DNA of 64,000 nt from Pseudomonadota bacterium (GTDB taxonomy: Bacteria > Pseudomonadota > Alphaproteobacteria > Rhizobiales > Rhizobiaceae): contig JAEXYH010000007.1 of assembly GCA_023451735.1 (NCBI GenBank), positions 1-64,000 of the forward strand, read 5' to 3'. The notes below the pieces were generated by a model. That model had not been told where the DNA came from. It did not search any database and was given only the letters and a program-made list of their open reading frames with translations. Position numbers and translations under genes: made by a program. Positions 1 to 8,384 of this stretch are shown piece by piece (the stretch's first letter is position 1; every line of letters starts with the position of its first letter).

Positions 1-81
1 TATGCTTGGGGCGGTCCAGGCTACGGCTGGGGCGGCGGACCATGGGGCGGTCGCGTGTATCGTACCTACGGCTATTGGTGA
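1..81 (+). CDS. C-terminal end of a Gly/Trp/Tyr-rich protein (5' part outside window)
   Basis: Frame 1 is open from the first base and ends at TGA 79-81. The 26 residues are almost entirely Gly, Trp, Tyr, Pro and Arg, with GWGGGPWGG in the middle and a YGYW end. This composition is typical of the tails of small exported or surface proteins of Bradyrhizobiaceae, but no family can be named from so short a piece. The start and any signal peptide lie before the window. Confidence 0.5.
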   Translation, partial: YAWGGPGYGWGGGPWGGRVYRTYGYW

Positions 82-151
82 CCTGTGATGGGCTCGGACG
101 ATCTCCGGGCCCACTCCTTTGGAAGCCCGACACGGTCCGGATTACTGTCTT

Positions 152-475
152 ATGTCCGATGATGACGACATCCCGGAAATCGCCTCGGAACGGATACCCG
201 TTCTGGAAACCAATAGGCTGTATCGACTGACGCTTGTGTTCGAGGACTTGTCACGCCCGCACAGGCAAGTTGCGTTTGTCCCCGCCGACAATGAGAATGA
301 CGCGCGAGCGCTGGCGACCGCCGCCGACGCCCTCGGACGCGACTGGCGCGACGAGAGCGCGTTTCGCGCCGAAAGTATCCATACAGAGGAACGCCACGTT
401 ATTGGCGATGTCATCTTTCGTTCGACACCGGTCGCCGTAACCACAAATAGTCGTAAGAGAAATCAAAATGCCTAA
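152..475 (+). CDS. hypothetical protein, 107 aa
   Basis: An acidic N-terminus (MSDDDD) is followed by a compact alpha/beta-looking sequence with an Ala/Asp-rich helix in the middle. The frame stays open upstream to an ATG at 119, but the ATG at 152 gives a more natural start. The end overlaps the next gene by 8 bases, which suggests co-transcription with the two genes that follow. I recognise no catalytic motif or domain, and no function is proposed. Confidence 0.5.
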   Translation: MSDDDDIPEIASERIPVLETNRLYRLTLVFEDLSRPHRQVAFVPADNENDARALATAADALGRDWRDESAFRAESIHTEERHVIGDVIFRSTPVAVTTNSRKRNQNA

Positions 476-728
476 GGCTCACAAGAAAAATCAAAACGAT
501 CGGGAGACGCTCGAGATGTGGGCGACCGACCTTCTACTTGAGGCCCACGCTATCGCCGCTTGCCCGGACCATGGCTATATGCGCCTCCGGCACAGTCATC
601 ACGCCATTGATTACGCCAAGGACCTCGCCCAGCACCGCAAGTTTTCCGGAAAGAACAAGCAGGAGCGTGTGGCTGCTGTTGATGAGGTCATTGACGCTCT
701 TGGCGACGCCTGCCCTGCCTGCGATTGA
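468..728 (+). CDS. hypothetical protein, 86 aa
   Basis: The gene overlaps the end of the previous one by 8 bases and stops 3 bases before the next ATG, so the three form a tight set. The product is helical, with a Lys/Asn-rich start, a His-containing central helix (RLRHSHHAID) and a CPACD end that could bind a metal or form a disulfide. Only the coding context and tight packing support it as a real gene; the function is unknown. Confidence 0.5.
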   Translation: MPKAHKKNQNDRETLEMWATDLLLEAHAIAACPDHGYMRLRHSHHAIDYAKDLAQHRKFSGKNKQERVAAVDEVIDALGDACPACD

Positions 729-731
729 GCC

Positions 732-1031
732 ATGCCGCGAAAGCTCAAGGTTTACCAGACCTCGATAGGCTTTTTCGATCTTGCGATCGCCGCCCCTTCG
801 ATGAAGGCCGCGCTCGAAATCTGGGGAGCGGACTCGAATTTGTTTCATCAAGGCTTTGCACGTGAAACCGCCGATCCGAAAACGGTGGAAGCGGCGATTG
901 ACAACCCTGGTGTTGTCCTGAAGCGACCCGTCGGCACGGATCAATCTTTTGCTCTGGAAGCTAAATTGCCAAAGAATGCCTTGGCGCATGGCAATCCTAC
1001 GGCCCGGTCGGCATCGAAAACCGACAGATAG
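732..1031 (+). pseudogene. truncated gene of the small TolA-annotated Rhizobiales family
   Basis: The first 70 or so residues (MPRKLKVYQT, AAPSMKAALEIWGAD, a GVVLKRPVG strand) resemble proteins of Bradyrhizobium often labelled cell envelope biogenesis protein TolA, which from memory are longer and have a charged C-terminal half. Here the matching part stops near base 988. The remaining codons to the stop at 1031 are simply the reverse complement of the broken NmrA-like gene on the other strand. The gene therefore lost its 3' end in a recombination and is probably non-functional. Confidence 0.45.
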
Positions 1032-1318
1032 ACCACACGGTCCACGCCAGACTCGCGGGCGACGTTCAGGGTGATGATCGCCTGGGTGAATTCGTCGCCG
1101 GTCACCGCATTGAGCAGGAACAGGCTGCTGACGCCCTTAAAGGAGTTGCGCAGGGCGGCGATGTCGAGAAGGTCGCCCTGTGCGACTTCGACATTCGCCG
1201 GGAAGTCGGCCTTTGAGGCATCGCGGGTCAGCACGCGTACGTTGGCGTCGCGATTGACAAGTTGCTGGACGACATGGCGGCCGACGCGGCCGGTGGCACC
1301 GATTACGAGGATGGTCAT
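989..1318 (-). pseudogene. NmrA-type NAD(P)-binding protein, N-terminal fragment
   Basis: The start at 1318 has GGAGCAAG upstream. The product opens with a Rossmann motif (IGATGRVGRHVV, about residues 6-17) and continues through the usual strand order of NmrA/SDR-a proteins (VRVLTRD, VEVAQGDLLD, VDRVVYLSV). Family members are about 280-300 residues; recognisable sequence ends at about residue 110, before the substrate-binding half, and the frame then runs antisense into the TolA-like remnant. The gene is divergent from a LysR regulator, a common pairing in which the regulator controls the oxidoreductase. It is almost certainly inactive. Confidence 0.65.
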
Positions 1319-1386
1319 GGATCTTGCTCCGTTTGGGTATTGCCGAAGTGGCATGAACAAAAATATCGATCCACATCCGATCCAAT

Positions 1387-1412
1387 AGACAGTATATATG
1401 GACAGACTGTCT
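1387..1412. promoter_or_regulatory. inverted repeat between NmrA remnant and lysR (likely LysR operator)
   Basis: AGACAGT (1387-1393) and ACTGTCT (1406-1412) are perfect reverse complements separated by 12 bases that contain the AT-rich TATATATG. The repeat ends 16 bases before the lysR ATG, in the divergent promoter region. Its size and place suit a LysR-type site, possibly for autorepression. This is a sequence reading only. Confidence 0.4.
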
Positions 1413-1428
1413 CACTGGCGGAACACAC

Positions 1429-2322
1429 ATGGATTTGCTGGCGCTTGCGGATTTCAACCTGGTGGCCCGCCACGGCGGTTTCGGCAGGGCCGCCCGCGCC
1501 TCGCTCCGGCCCAAGGCGACGCTGTCGCGCAGGGTTGCGGAGCTTGAGGCGGCATTGAACCTGCGGCTGTTCGAACGAAGCGCGCGGACGCTGAAATTGA
1601 CCGAGGAAGGAAAGGCTCTGCACGAGCGCACGGGTGCGCTTCTTGCCGAACTGGACGAGACGGCGACGGCCATTGCTTCCGGTGGGACTAAGCCGCGTGG
1701 GCGGTTGCGAATTAGCACACCGCTGCTGTTTTCCCAGACGGTCATGGGCAAGCTGGCTGGCGACTTCACGCTCAGATTTCCCGACGTCAGCCTCGAAGTG
1801 ACGGCAGAGGACCGGAGCGTCGATATGGTCGAGGAAGGATATGACCTCGCGATCCGGGTGAATCCCGCCCTGGACGACAGCTTGGTCGGTCGCGTCTTCC
1901 TTCGTGACAGGCTCGTCGTCGTTGCGAGTCCGTCCCTGCCCCGATCCTCCGACGAAGCGGTGCCTGCGGTCGTCCGCGGCGGCACGCGTCCAACGGAAGC
2001 CTGGGATGTGGTCACTGCTTCAGGAAAATCGCAAATGACGGCGCGTCCCGTCCTGCGACTATCGTCGCTTCCCATGATCCGCGATGCAGTGCGGACGGGC
2101 GTCGGCGCGGCGCGTCTTCCGATCTCGTTGGTGCAGCACGATCTGTCGTCCGGAAGGCTGACACATTGGGCCGACGTCGATGGACCGGAAATCGCGCTCT
2201 GGGCGCTCTATCCTTCGCGGCGCCTGCTGAGCCCTCGCGTGTCGGCGTTTCTTGAAGTGCTGAAGACCGCATTTCCGCGAGGAATGCATGACGAACTTGC
2301 CAGATACGTCAGTGGGGACTGA
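1429..2322 (+). CDS. LysR family transcriptional regulator
   Basis: The product has 297 residues, normal for the family. Residues 1-60 form the winged helix-turn-helix (DLLALADFNLVARHGGF; LSRRVAELEAAL as recognition region), followed by a linker helix and a substrate-binding domain from about residue 90 (RLRISTPLLFSQTVMG). The protein belongs to the group that commonly regulates a divergent NAD(P)-dependent oxidoreductase. Its divergent neighbour here is a truncated NmrA gene, so the regulator may have lost its local target. An inverted repeat lies just upstream. Confidence 0.85.
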   Translation: MDLLALADFNLVARHGGFGRAARASLRPKATLSRRVAELEAALNLRLFERSARTLKLTEEGKALHERTGALLAELDETATAIASGGTKPRGRLRISTPLLFSQTVMGKLAGDFTLRFPDVSLEVTAEDRSVDMVEEGYDLAIRVNPALDDSLVGRVFLRDRLVVVASPSLPRSSDEAVPAVVRGGTRPTEAWDVVTASGKSQMTARPVLRLSSLPMIRDAVRTGVGAARLPISLVQHDLSSGRLTHWADVDGPEIALWALYPSRRLLSPRVSAFLEVLKTAFPRGMHDELARYVSGD

Positions 2323-2330
2323 TCTATAAA

Positions 2331-2354
2331 GTCCGCTTTGCGCCAGAAGCGGAC
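2331..2354. repeat. dispersed palindrome, copy 1 (best preserved)
   Basis: GTCCGCTT and AAGCGGAC form a perfect 8-bp stem around the loop TGCGCCAG, 9 bases after the lysR stop. At least five more copies of this 24-base element occur between or beside genes in the window. A hairpin at this place could also act as a transcript end, although no T-run follows. Confidence 0.7.
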
Positions 2355-2438
2355 GTCGACCGAGAAGTGGTTGCGCGAGTCAACCAATAGGGATCATCAA
2401 ATCTGTCGGTCAAAACGAACAAAACTAGATTGGAATGC

Positions 2439-3185
2439 CTAGATACGCCCGAGTGCCTGGCTGATATTGCGGGCGGCTTCCATCACGTGGACAGCATATT
2501 CCTTGATCTGCTTGCGCTTGACGCGAATGTCCGGCCCGGACATGCCGATCGCTCCGACAAGTTCGCCGGATCGTCCGACAATAGCGCAAGCACAGGCGGC
2601 GATGCCTTCACGCCATTCGCCATGTAGGACCGATGAATAACCTTGCGCTCGTGCCGCATAAATATCTTCGCGCAATTCCTCAATCGTCGTCCGCGTCGTA
2701 TCCGTATAGCGCCTGAGATGCGGGCGGAAATTTTCGAGATAGTTATCAGGCATCTGGGCCAGCATGGCCTTGCCGGTCGCCATGGTGAAGGCAGGCGCAC
2801 GCATGCCGACGCTGGTATGCGCACGGATATGATGGGCGCTTTCGATCTTGTCCACATAGACCACATCGGTGCCTTCCAGCACCGAGAGATGCACGGTCTC
2901 GCCGGTGACTTCCGCCAGCGTCGACATCGCGGGGCGTGCGATGCGTAGCAGATCCATGCGCTGGATGACGTGATTGCCAAGCACCCATAGTTTCGTAGTG
3001 AGCTCATAGGTGCTGTGAGGCGGAATCTGGCGGACATAGCCCTGCGACTGCAAGGTGGCCAGCAGCCGATGCACGTTGCTCTTGGTGAATTTCAGCTCAT
3101 TGGCAAGATCGGTCACGCCACGTGGCAGCTCGCTCGTCGCGAGTACTTCGAGCAAGCGTAGTCCTTTGATAAAGGCCTTATCCAT
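2439..3185 (-). CDS. IclR family transcriptional regulator
   Basis: The protein has 248 residues. Residues 1-75 form the IclR winged helix-turn-helix (MDKAFIKGLRLLEVL, GVTDLANEL, SNVHRLLATL). The effector domain follows, with the family hallmarks TGETVHLSVLEG, TGKAMLAQ and the C-terminal GAIGMSGPDIR. It is the only gene of this family here and sits just beyond the minus-strand ABC transporter operon, so it is the obvious candidate regulator of that transporter and of the divergent catabolic run. A palindrome at 7540-7556 has the shape of an IclR operator. Confidence 0.9.
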   Translation of the reverse strand: MDKAFIKGLRLLEVLATSELPRGVTDLANELKFTKSNVHRLLATLQSQGYVRQIPPHSTYELTTKLWVLGNHVIQRMDLLRIARPAMSTLAEVTGETVHLSVLEGTDVVYVDKIESAHHIRAHTSVGMRAPAFTMATGKAMLAQMPDNYLENFRPHLRRYTDTTRTTIEELREDIYAARAQGYSSVLHGEWREGIAACACAIVGRSGELVGAIGMSGPDIRVKRKQIKEYAVHVMEAARNISQALGRI

Positions 3186-3225
3186 CCAGGCAGCCGTTAT
3201 GGGGAAGGGTCAGTTTCAGACAACC

Positions 3226-3242
3226 GGCGGCTGGGAGCCGCC
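3226..3242 (-). terminator. stem-loop after the ABC transporter operon
   Basis: On the plus strand GGCGGCT (3226-3232) and AGCCGCC (3236-3242) form a perfect 7-bp stem with a 3-base loop. It lies 25 bases beyond the stop of the solute-binding protein gene. The minus-strand transcript continues into GGTTGTCT, only weakly T-rich, so termination may be partial. Confidence 0.4.
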
Positions 3243-3266
3243 AGCTGTATTATCGTATGGCGTTCT

Positions 3267-4355
3267 TTACTGGGCAAGCAAAGCGTTGAGCTTTTCCTGC
3301 GCATATTCCTCATTAGTGGAATTGCCCGCCGGCGACGGCGCGCCCCAGAAATCGGGGCTCCATTCGACCGCCTTCGCGACATTGTCGGGATTGTTCGCCC
3401 AATAGCGCGCGATATTCTTGTCGCTCGCCGCGTCGAACACGACCTTGGACGGCAACGCCACCGGCCAGGTCGTTGTCAATTCGGCTGCCCGCTTGGGATC
3501 GAGACGCCAGGACAGCAGTTTGAGGGCGTTGTCGTAGTTCGGCGCGCCCTTCGGGATCGAGAAGAAATCGTAATAAATGAAGCCCTGATTGAAGGTGAGG
3601 TCGACAGGCGCGCCTTCCAGGGAGAGCTTGCTCATCGAGCTCGTATAGCTCATGCACATGTCAGCTTCGCCATCGAGCATCAATTGCGGCGGCTGCGCGG
3701 CGGTGGTCCACCATTTGACGATCTGCGGCTTGATCTCCTTGAGCTTCTTGAGCGCGCGCTCCATGTCGATCGGATAAAGCTTGTCCTTGGCAACGCCATC
3801 CGCCATCAGCGCGGCCTCGAAGGTAAAGCGTGGCCAGGCCGGCATGCAGCGACGGCCCGGAAACTTCTTCACGTCCCAAAAATCGGCCCAGGTCTGCGGG
3901 GCCTTGTCGCCCTTGAACTTGTCCTTGTTATAGACAAGGCCGACGCCGATCACTTGCAGCGCAACGCCCTTCTTGCGCTTCAGATTGTCGGGCATGGCTG
4001 CCAGCGTCTTCTGTGCGGGTTCCGACAGTTTCGAATAATCGATGTCGGCCAGGCAGCAATCACCGAGCAGCTTGGTTTCCTGATCGAAGATGAAGGTCAG
4101 ATCCCACTGCGCCTTGCCGGCTTCTGCCTGCGCCTTGATGCGCGGGCCGCTGCGGGCCTCCTGCACGGTGACGACCTTGATGCCGGTTTCCTTCTCGAAC
4201 GGGCCATACATCACTTTGCGCAGCGCATCGCCATAACCGCCGCCCGGATCCTGCATGATGACGACATTGCTCTGGGCGACAGCAAAACCCGTCCCCATCG
4301 CGATGAACGCCGCCGAAGCCAAGGCCGGCAGCATGAAACGCTTCATTCCCAGCAT
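3267..4355 (-). CDS. ABC transporter periplasmic binding protein (polyamine / opine type)
   Basis: The start at 4355 is chosen because AGGAGG lies 9 bases upstream and the next residues form a clean signal peptide (MLGMKRFMLPALASAAFIAM, cleavage near FAVA/QS). The mature protein has the PotD/PotF-like order: an N-terminal VVIMQDPGG strand, AGKAQWDLTF, a GVGLVYNKDKF hinge strand, TWADFWDVKKFPGRR and the C-terminal SWRLDPKRAAEL. Total length is about 362 residues. It is the last gene of the ATPase-permease-binding protein operon, 32 bases after the permease. The substrate cannot be read; polyamines, opines or other small organic cations or acids fit the family. Confidence 0.85.
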   Translation of the reverse strand: MLGMKRFMLPALASAAFIAMGTGFAVAQSNVVIMQDPGGGYGDALRKVMYGPFEKETGIKVVTVQEARSGPRIKAQAEAGKAQWDLTFIFDQETKLLGDCCLADIDYSKLSEPAQKTLAAMPDNLKRKKGVALQVIGVGLVYNKDKFKGDKAPQTWADFWDVKKFPGRRCMPAWPRFTFEAALMADGVAKDKLYPIDMERALKKLKEIKPQIVKWWTTAAQPPQLMLDGEADMCMSYTSSMSKLSLEGAPVDLTFNQGFIYYDFFSIPKGAPNYDNALKLLSWRLDPKRAAELTTTWPVALPSKVVFDAASDKNIARYWANNPDNVAKAVEWSPDFWGAPSPAGNSTNEEYAQEKLNALLAQ

Positions 4356-4387
4356 AGTCCCGTTCCTCCTGTTGGTTCGTTTATCTG

Positions 4388-6181
4388 TCATGTCGCTTTT
4401 TGCGACGTTGCGAGCACCGGCCGCGCGAGGAACAATCCTCCCACCACCAGCAACACTTCGAGCGTGGACACCACGGCCAACACCGGATTGAGCCGGTAAT
4501 TGACGTCGGCCCACAGCATCAAGGGGAGCGTCTTCAACTGCGCGCTCGACAGGAACAGGGTCAACACCAGTTCGTCGAACGAATGCAAGAACGCGAAGAA
4601 GGTCGCCGCCGCAAGGCCCGGCGCGATGGCCGGCAAGGTCACCAGTCGCAGCACCGTCAGCGACGACGCCCCATGGACCGAGGCCGCCTGTTCAAGCCGC
4701 TTGTCCACGCCCTGCAGCGCCGCGGCGAGGATCACCACCACGATGGGCAGCCCGCCGATGGCATGGGCCGCGGCCAGGCCGAAGACCGAACCGACCATAT
4801 CGAACTTGAGGAACAACGTGTAGAGTGACAGACCGAGCACCACCGGCGGCACGATGATCGGGCTCACCAGCAGCAGCATGATCACGGATTTGCCGCGCAC
4901 ATCGCCGCGGACGATGCCCAGCGCCGCGCATGTGCCGAGCCCGACCGCGATGGCAGCCGAGACCAGTGCGATCAGCGCCGATGACCAGAACGCGCTCATC
5001 CAGTTGCTGTCGGAGAAGAACTGCTCATACCAGCGCAGCGAGAAGCCCGGCGGCGGAAAAGTGAGATAGCTCGCGCTGCTGAAGGAGATGATCATCACCA
5101 CCACGATCGGCAGGATCAGCACCGCCACGACCAGACCGCCCATCAGCCGCACCGTCCATGTGCCGCAATTGGCCGGCAGCATGCCGAACAGCCGCAGCAA
5201 CGGCCAGCCGATGATGTCGGCGAGCTTGCTGCCGACACTATTACGGGGCGTGGTGGACTCGGCCGCCTGTGCGGCGTGGGTTGCGCCAGTCTCCGTGAGC
5301 TTGCGCCCGCCCCAGATGAATTCGAGGCCCAGAAAACGCCCGGCGATGGCCACCACTGCCAAAGTAATCAGCAACAGCACGACGCCCAGCGCTTGCAAAA
5401 AGCCTTCCGACGTTACGGAATCCGCCTGTTGCGTGATGTGCATGGCGAACATCTGATCGCCCGGCCCGCCCAGCAATGTCGGCGTGATGAAGAAGCCGAT
5501 GGCGGCCACGAAGACCAGCAAGAAACCTGCTCCGATGCCGGGCAGCGTCAGCGGCAGCAGCACGCGCCAGAACACGGCGATGGGTCCTGCCCCGCTCGCC
5601 AGTGCGGCGCGGGTGAGGCCGGGATCGAGGCGCGACACGCTCGAATAGATGGTGAGCACCATCAGCGGCAGCAGCACCGCCGTCATGCCGAGCAACACCG
5701 TGCCACGGTGAAACAGCAGTTGCACGGGCTCGCTGAGCACCCCGATCGACACCAGGAACTTGTTGACCGGACCATTGCGGCCGAGCAGCACCATCCAGGC
5801 ATAAGTGCGGATCAGGATTGCAATGAAGTAAGGCAACACGATCGCCGTAGCGATCAGCGCACGGGTGAGGCCGCGCGTGCGATGGATCAGCAGTGCCGTA
5901 GGATAACCGAACAGCAGGCACAGGAATGCGACCGTGACCGAGATCTGCATGGTCCGGACCAGCGATTCCCAATATAACGGCACCGCAAAGACGCGCTCGA
6001 AATAGGTCAGCCAGCTTGGCCCGCTGATGCTGATGCGGATCAGATCGATCAGCGGCAGCAGATAGATGAAAGACAAAAAGGCGACCGCCGGCAGCAGCAG
6101 CAGCGCCGGGTTCTTGAGCTTCATGCTGAGACTGGAGGCAGCGCGGTGCCGCGGCTCGTCATGCAACGAGATCGACGTCAT
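4388..6181 (-). CDS. ABC transporter permease, two permease domains fused in one chain
   Basis: The protein has 597 residues and about twelve membrane segments. The first half is PotB-like (NPALLLLPAVAFLSFIYLLP; coupling loop ASGAGPIAVFWRVLLPLTLP). After a soluble linker (about residues 290-330) comes a second PotC-like half (LVVAVLILPIVVVMIISFSS; coupling loop ASVHGASSLTVLRLVTLPA). Spermidine-type systems usually encode these as two genes, so this is a natural fusion, with one coupling loop per half for the two ATPase subunits. Its ATG overlaps the ATPase stop by 4 bases (ATGA), which indicates translational coupling. Confidence 0.85.
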   Translation of the reverse strand: MTSISLHDEPRHRAASSLSMKLKNPALLLLPAVAFLSFIYLLPLIDLIRISISGPSWLTYFERVFAVPLYWESLVRTMQISVTVAFLCLLFGYPTALLIHRTRGLTRALIATAIVLPYFIAILIRTYAWMVLLGRNGPVNKFLVSIGVLSEPVQLLFHRGTVLLGMTAVLLPLMVLTIYSSVSRLDPGLTRAALASGAGPIAVFWRVLLPLTLPGIGAGFLLVFVAAIGFFITPTLLGGPGDQMFAMHITQQADSVTSEGFLQALGVVLLLITLAVVAIAGRFLGLEFIWGGRKLTETGATHAAQAAESTTPRNSVGSKLADIIGWPLLRLFGMLPANCGTWTVRLMGGLVVAVLILPIVVVMIISFSSASYLTFPPPGFSLRWYEQFFSDSNWMSAFWSSALIALVSAAIAVGLGTCAALGIVRGDVRGKSVIMLLLVSPIIVPPVVLGLSLYTLFLKFDMVGSVFGLAAAHAIGGLPIVVVILAAALQGVDKRLEQAASVHGASSLTVLRLVTLPAIAPGLAAATFFAFLHSFDELVLTLFLSSAQLKTLPLMLWADVNYRLNPVLAVVSTLEVLLVVGGLFLARPVLATSQKAT

Positions 6182-7326
6182 GTCAGCACCCAGCAGTCTT
6201 CGGAGCCCCAGCTCACATGCAGGCGATCGCCCACCTGGGGCATCGGCCGCTTGGCAGTATCGGTGCAGCGGATCAGGAGCGTATCACCACCCTCCATCCT
6301 GGCCTCGATACGCAAAATTTCACCGAGGAAGATCGCCGAGGTTACGGTCACCGGCGTCGAGCTTGCGGTCGGCTCATGGGCGATCGCCACGCGCTCGGGC
6401 CGCACCAGCACGGTGACACGGCCGACATCGATGGCATCGCGGCTCTCGGCCTCGAACACATAGCCCGCGCGGTTCTTCAGCGTCACCGTGGTGCCGCGCT
6501 TCTGCATGATCTCGGCTTCGATCAGATTGCTTTCGCCGACAAACGACGCCACGAAGCGGTTGGACGGATGGCGATAGATATCGAGCGGCCGGCCGATCTG
6601 CACGATCCTGCCGGCGTCCAATACGGCGATGCGATCACTCATGGTGAGCGCCTCGCCCTGGTCGTGGGTGACGAACAGGATCGTGCTGCCGATGGTCTGG
6701 TGCAGGTCGCGAATCTCGATCTGGATCGATTCGCGCAGACGGCGGTCGAGCGCGCTCAGCGGCTCGTCCATCAACACGACCTTGGGCCGCATCACGATCG
6801 CGCGCGCGATCGCCACGCGCTGCTGCTGGCCGCCCGACATTTCCGACGGCGACTTCCGCGCATGCTCGGACAGGCGCATGATTTCCAGCGTCTCGGCGAC
6901 ACGCCGTTCGGTGGTCGCGCGATCGACGCCCGCCATGCGCAGCGGAAAGGCGACGTTCTGCGTCACCGTCATGTTGGGAAACAGCGCATAGCTCTGGAAC
7001 ACCATGCCGAAACCGCGCTTATGCGTGGGCACGTCATGCACCGGCTTGCCATCGACCAGGATCTCGCCGCCGTCGAGACTCTGGAAGCCGGCCAGAAGGT
7101 TCAGCAATGTGGTCTTTCCGCTGCCCGATGGGCCAAGCAGCGTGATGAATTCGCCGGGTTCGATATCGAGATTGATACGATTGACGGCATGAAAATCGCC
7201 ATATCGTTTCTCGGCATCACGCACCACGATGCGCGAACCGATGGCCTGACGTGCGCTCGCGCCCGCCTGCGATGCCTGACCATGCGCACCGGATTCCCCC
7301 GCACGCAGCGCCACTGGCTCAGCCAT
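6178..7326 (-). CDS. ABC transporter ATP-binding protein (PotA type)
   Basis: The start at 7326 has AGGGAGG upstream, which favours it over the more distal in-frame ATG at 7425. The 382-residue product has Walker A GPSGSGKTT (about residues 65-73), the signature MSGGQQQR, Walker B VVLMDEPLSALD and the switch His in FVTHDQGEAL. A C-terminal TOBE-like domain (RPERVAIAH, GDRLHVSW) is typical of importers of polyamines, iron or sulfate. It is the first gene of the transporter operon and is divergent from the CoA-transferase genes. Confidence 0.9.
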   Translation of the reverse strand: MAEPVALRAGESGAHGQASQAGASARQAIGSRIVVRDAEKRYGDFHAVNRINLDIEPGEFITLLGPSGSGKTTLLNLLAGFQSLDGGEILVDGKPVHDVPTHKRGFGMVFQSYALFPNMTVTQNVAFPLRMAGVDRATTERRVAETLEIMRLSEHARKSPSEMSGGQQQRVAIARAIVMRPKVVLMDEPLSALDRRLRESIQIEIRDLHQTIGSTILFVTHDQGEALTMSDRIAVLDAGRIVQIGRPLDIYRHPSNRFVASFVGESNLIEAEIMQKRGTTVTLKNRAGYVFEAESRDAIDVGRVTVLVRPERVAIAHEPTASSTPVTVTSAIFLGEILRIEARMEGGDTLLIRCTDTAKRPMPQVGDRLHVSWGSEDCWVLT

Positions 7327-7539
7327 CCTCAACCTCCCTAGTCGTTCTATATTATGAGACGTTATTCCAATTATTGTTGGCGCGACCGAAGCCCTTGTCA
7401 AGGGACGCACCATGCGGCGCTGCACCCACGATCACAACGTTTTTCGCGGAACATCCATTTGCATCTACAGCGGCAGCACTTGGCGATACAAACGCATTGA
7501 CAATCGCCGCGCGGCGAGACTAATTTTATTTAGAACTAC

Positions 7540-7556
7540 GTTCCACAATGTAGAAC
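7540..7556. promoter_or_regulatory. palindrome upstream of the CoA-transferase operon, IclR-operator-like
   Basis: GTTCCACA and TGTAGAAC flank a central A; the arms are reverse complements with one mismatch. A 17-bp near-palindrome of the form GTTC-N9-GAAC is the usual shape of IclR-family sites. It lies 21 bases before the GTG of the CoA-transferase gene, where binding would block or position RNA polymerase. A weaker related sequence, GTTCTATATTATGAGAC, occurs at 7344-7360 beside the ATPase gene. The rest of the 250-bp divergent region shows nothing else clear. Confidence 0.45.
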
Positions 7557-7577
7557 AACAGAATCGGGAGGCGAATT

Positions 7578-8384
7578 GTGGTGAGCGATCTTCGCGCGCT
7601 GGCGAAGTATGTCGAACCGGGAATCCGGCTGGCACTGCCGGTCGACTATGCCGGCGTCTCGATGGCGATGACCCGCCCGATCATGGAGCGCAACACGCGC
7701 AATCTCGATCTCGTCTGCGTGCCGACCGGTGGCCTGCAGGTCGATCAGCTGATAGGCGCCGGTCTCGTGCGCTCGGTGGAGACCAGCGCGGTGTCGCTGG
7801 GCGAAGCCGGCGGTGCGCCGCGCTTCAATGCTGCCGTCAAGGATGGCGCGATCGAGCTCAAGGATGCCACCTGCCCCGCCATCCATGCCGGCCTCATGGC
7901 CGCGCAGAAGGGCAGCCCGTTTATGCCGATGCGCGGCCTGATCGGCAGCGACCTGCTGCGCCATCGCAGCGACTGGCAGGTGATCGACAATCCGCTCGCG
8001 GATGGCGGCGATCCCGTCGTGCTCATTCCCGCGATCAATCCCGATGTCACCATTTTCCACGCGCCGATGGCCGATCGGTTCGGCAATGTCTGGGTCGGCC
8101 GCCGCCGCGAACTCGCCGCGATGGCCTATGCCTCGGCCACCACGCTGGTCACGGTGGAGCGCATCGTGGATGACAACCTGCTCGCCAGTGAAATGAGTGC
8201 CGCTGGCGTGCTGCCGGCGCTCTATGTCACCGAAATCGCCGTCGCGCCGAAAGGCGCATGGCCCTATGGCCTGTGGGGCGAATATCCGACCGACACCGCC
8301 GAGATCGTGCGCTATGCGCGCGCTGCGCGCAGCGCCGAAGGCTTTGCCGATTACATGGCGAATGCACAGATGGAGCCGGCGTGA
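7578..8384 (+). CDS. CoA-transferase subunit A (GctA / IpdA-like)
   Basis: The start is one of two adjacent GTG codons, with GGAGG 6-9 bases upstream. The 268-residue product has the class I CoA-transferase alpha fold: VPTGGLQVDQLIGAG near residue 55, PFMPMRGLIGSDLL and the late ADRFGNVWVGRRRELAAMA. Subunit B follows with a 1-base TGATG overlap. Together they should move CoA between carboxylates, or in IpdAB-like pairs act on a ring-opened CoA ester. The acceptor is not readable. This is the first gene of an eight-gene plus-strand run. Confidence 0.85.
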   Translation: MVSDLRALAKYVEPGIRLALPVDYAGVSMAMTRPIMERNTRNLDLVCVPTGGLQVDQLIGAGLVRSVETSAVSLGEAGGAPRFNAAVKDGAIELKDATCPAIHAGLMAAQKGSPFMPMRGLIGSDLLRHRSDWQVIDNPLADGGDPVVLIPAINPDVTIFHAPMADRFGNVWVGRRRELAAMAYASATTLVTVERIVDDNLLASEMSAAGVLPALYVTEIAVAPKGAWPYGLWGEYPTDTAEIVRYARAARSAEGFADYMANAQMEPA

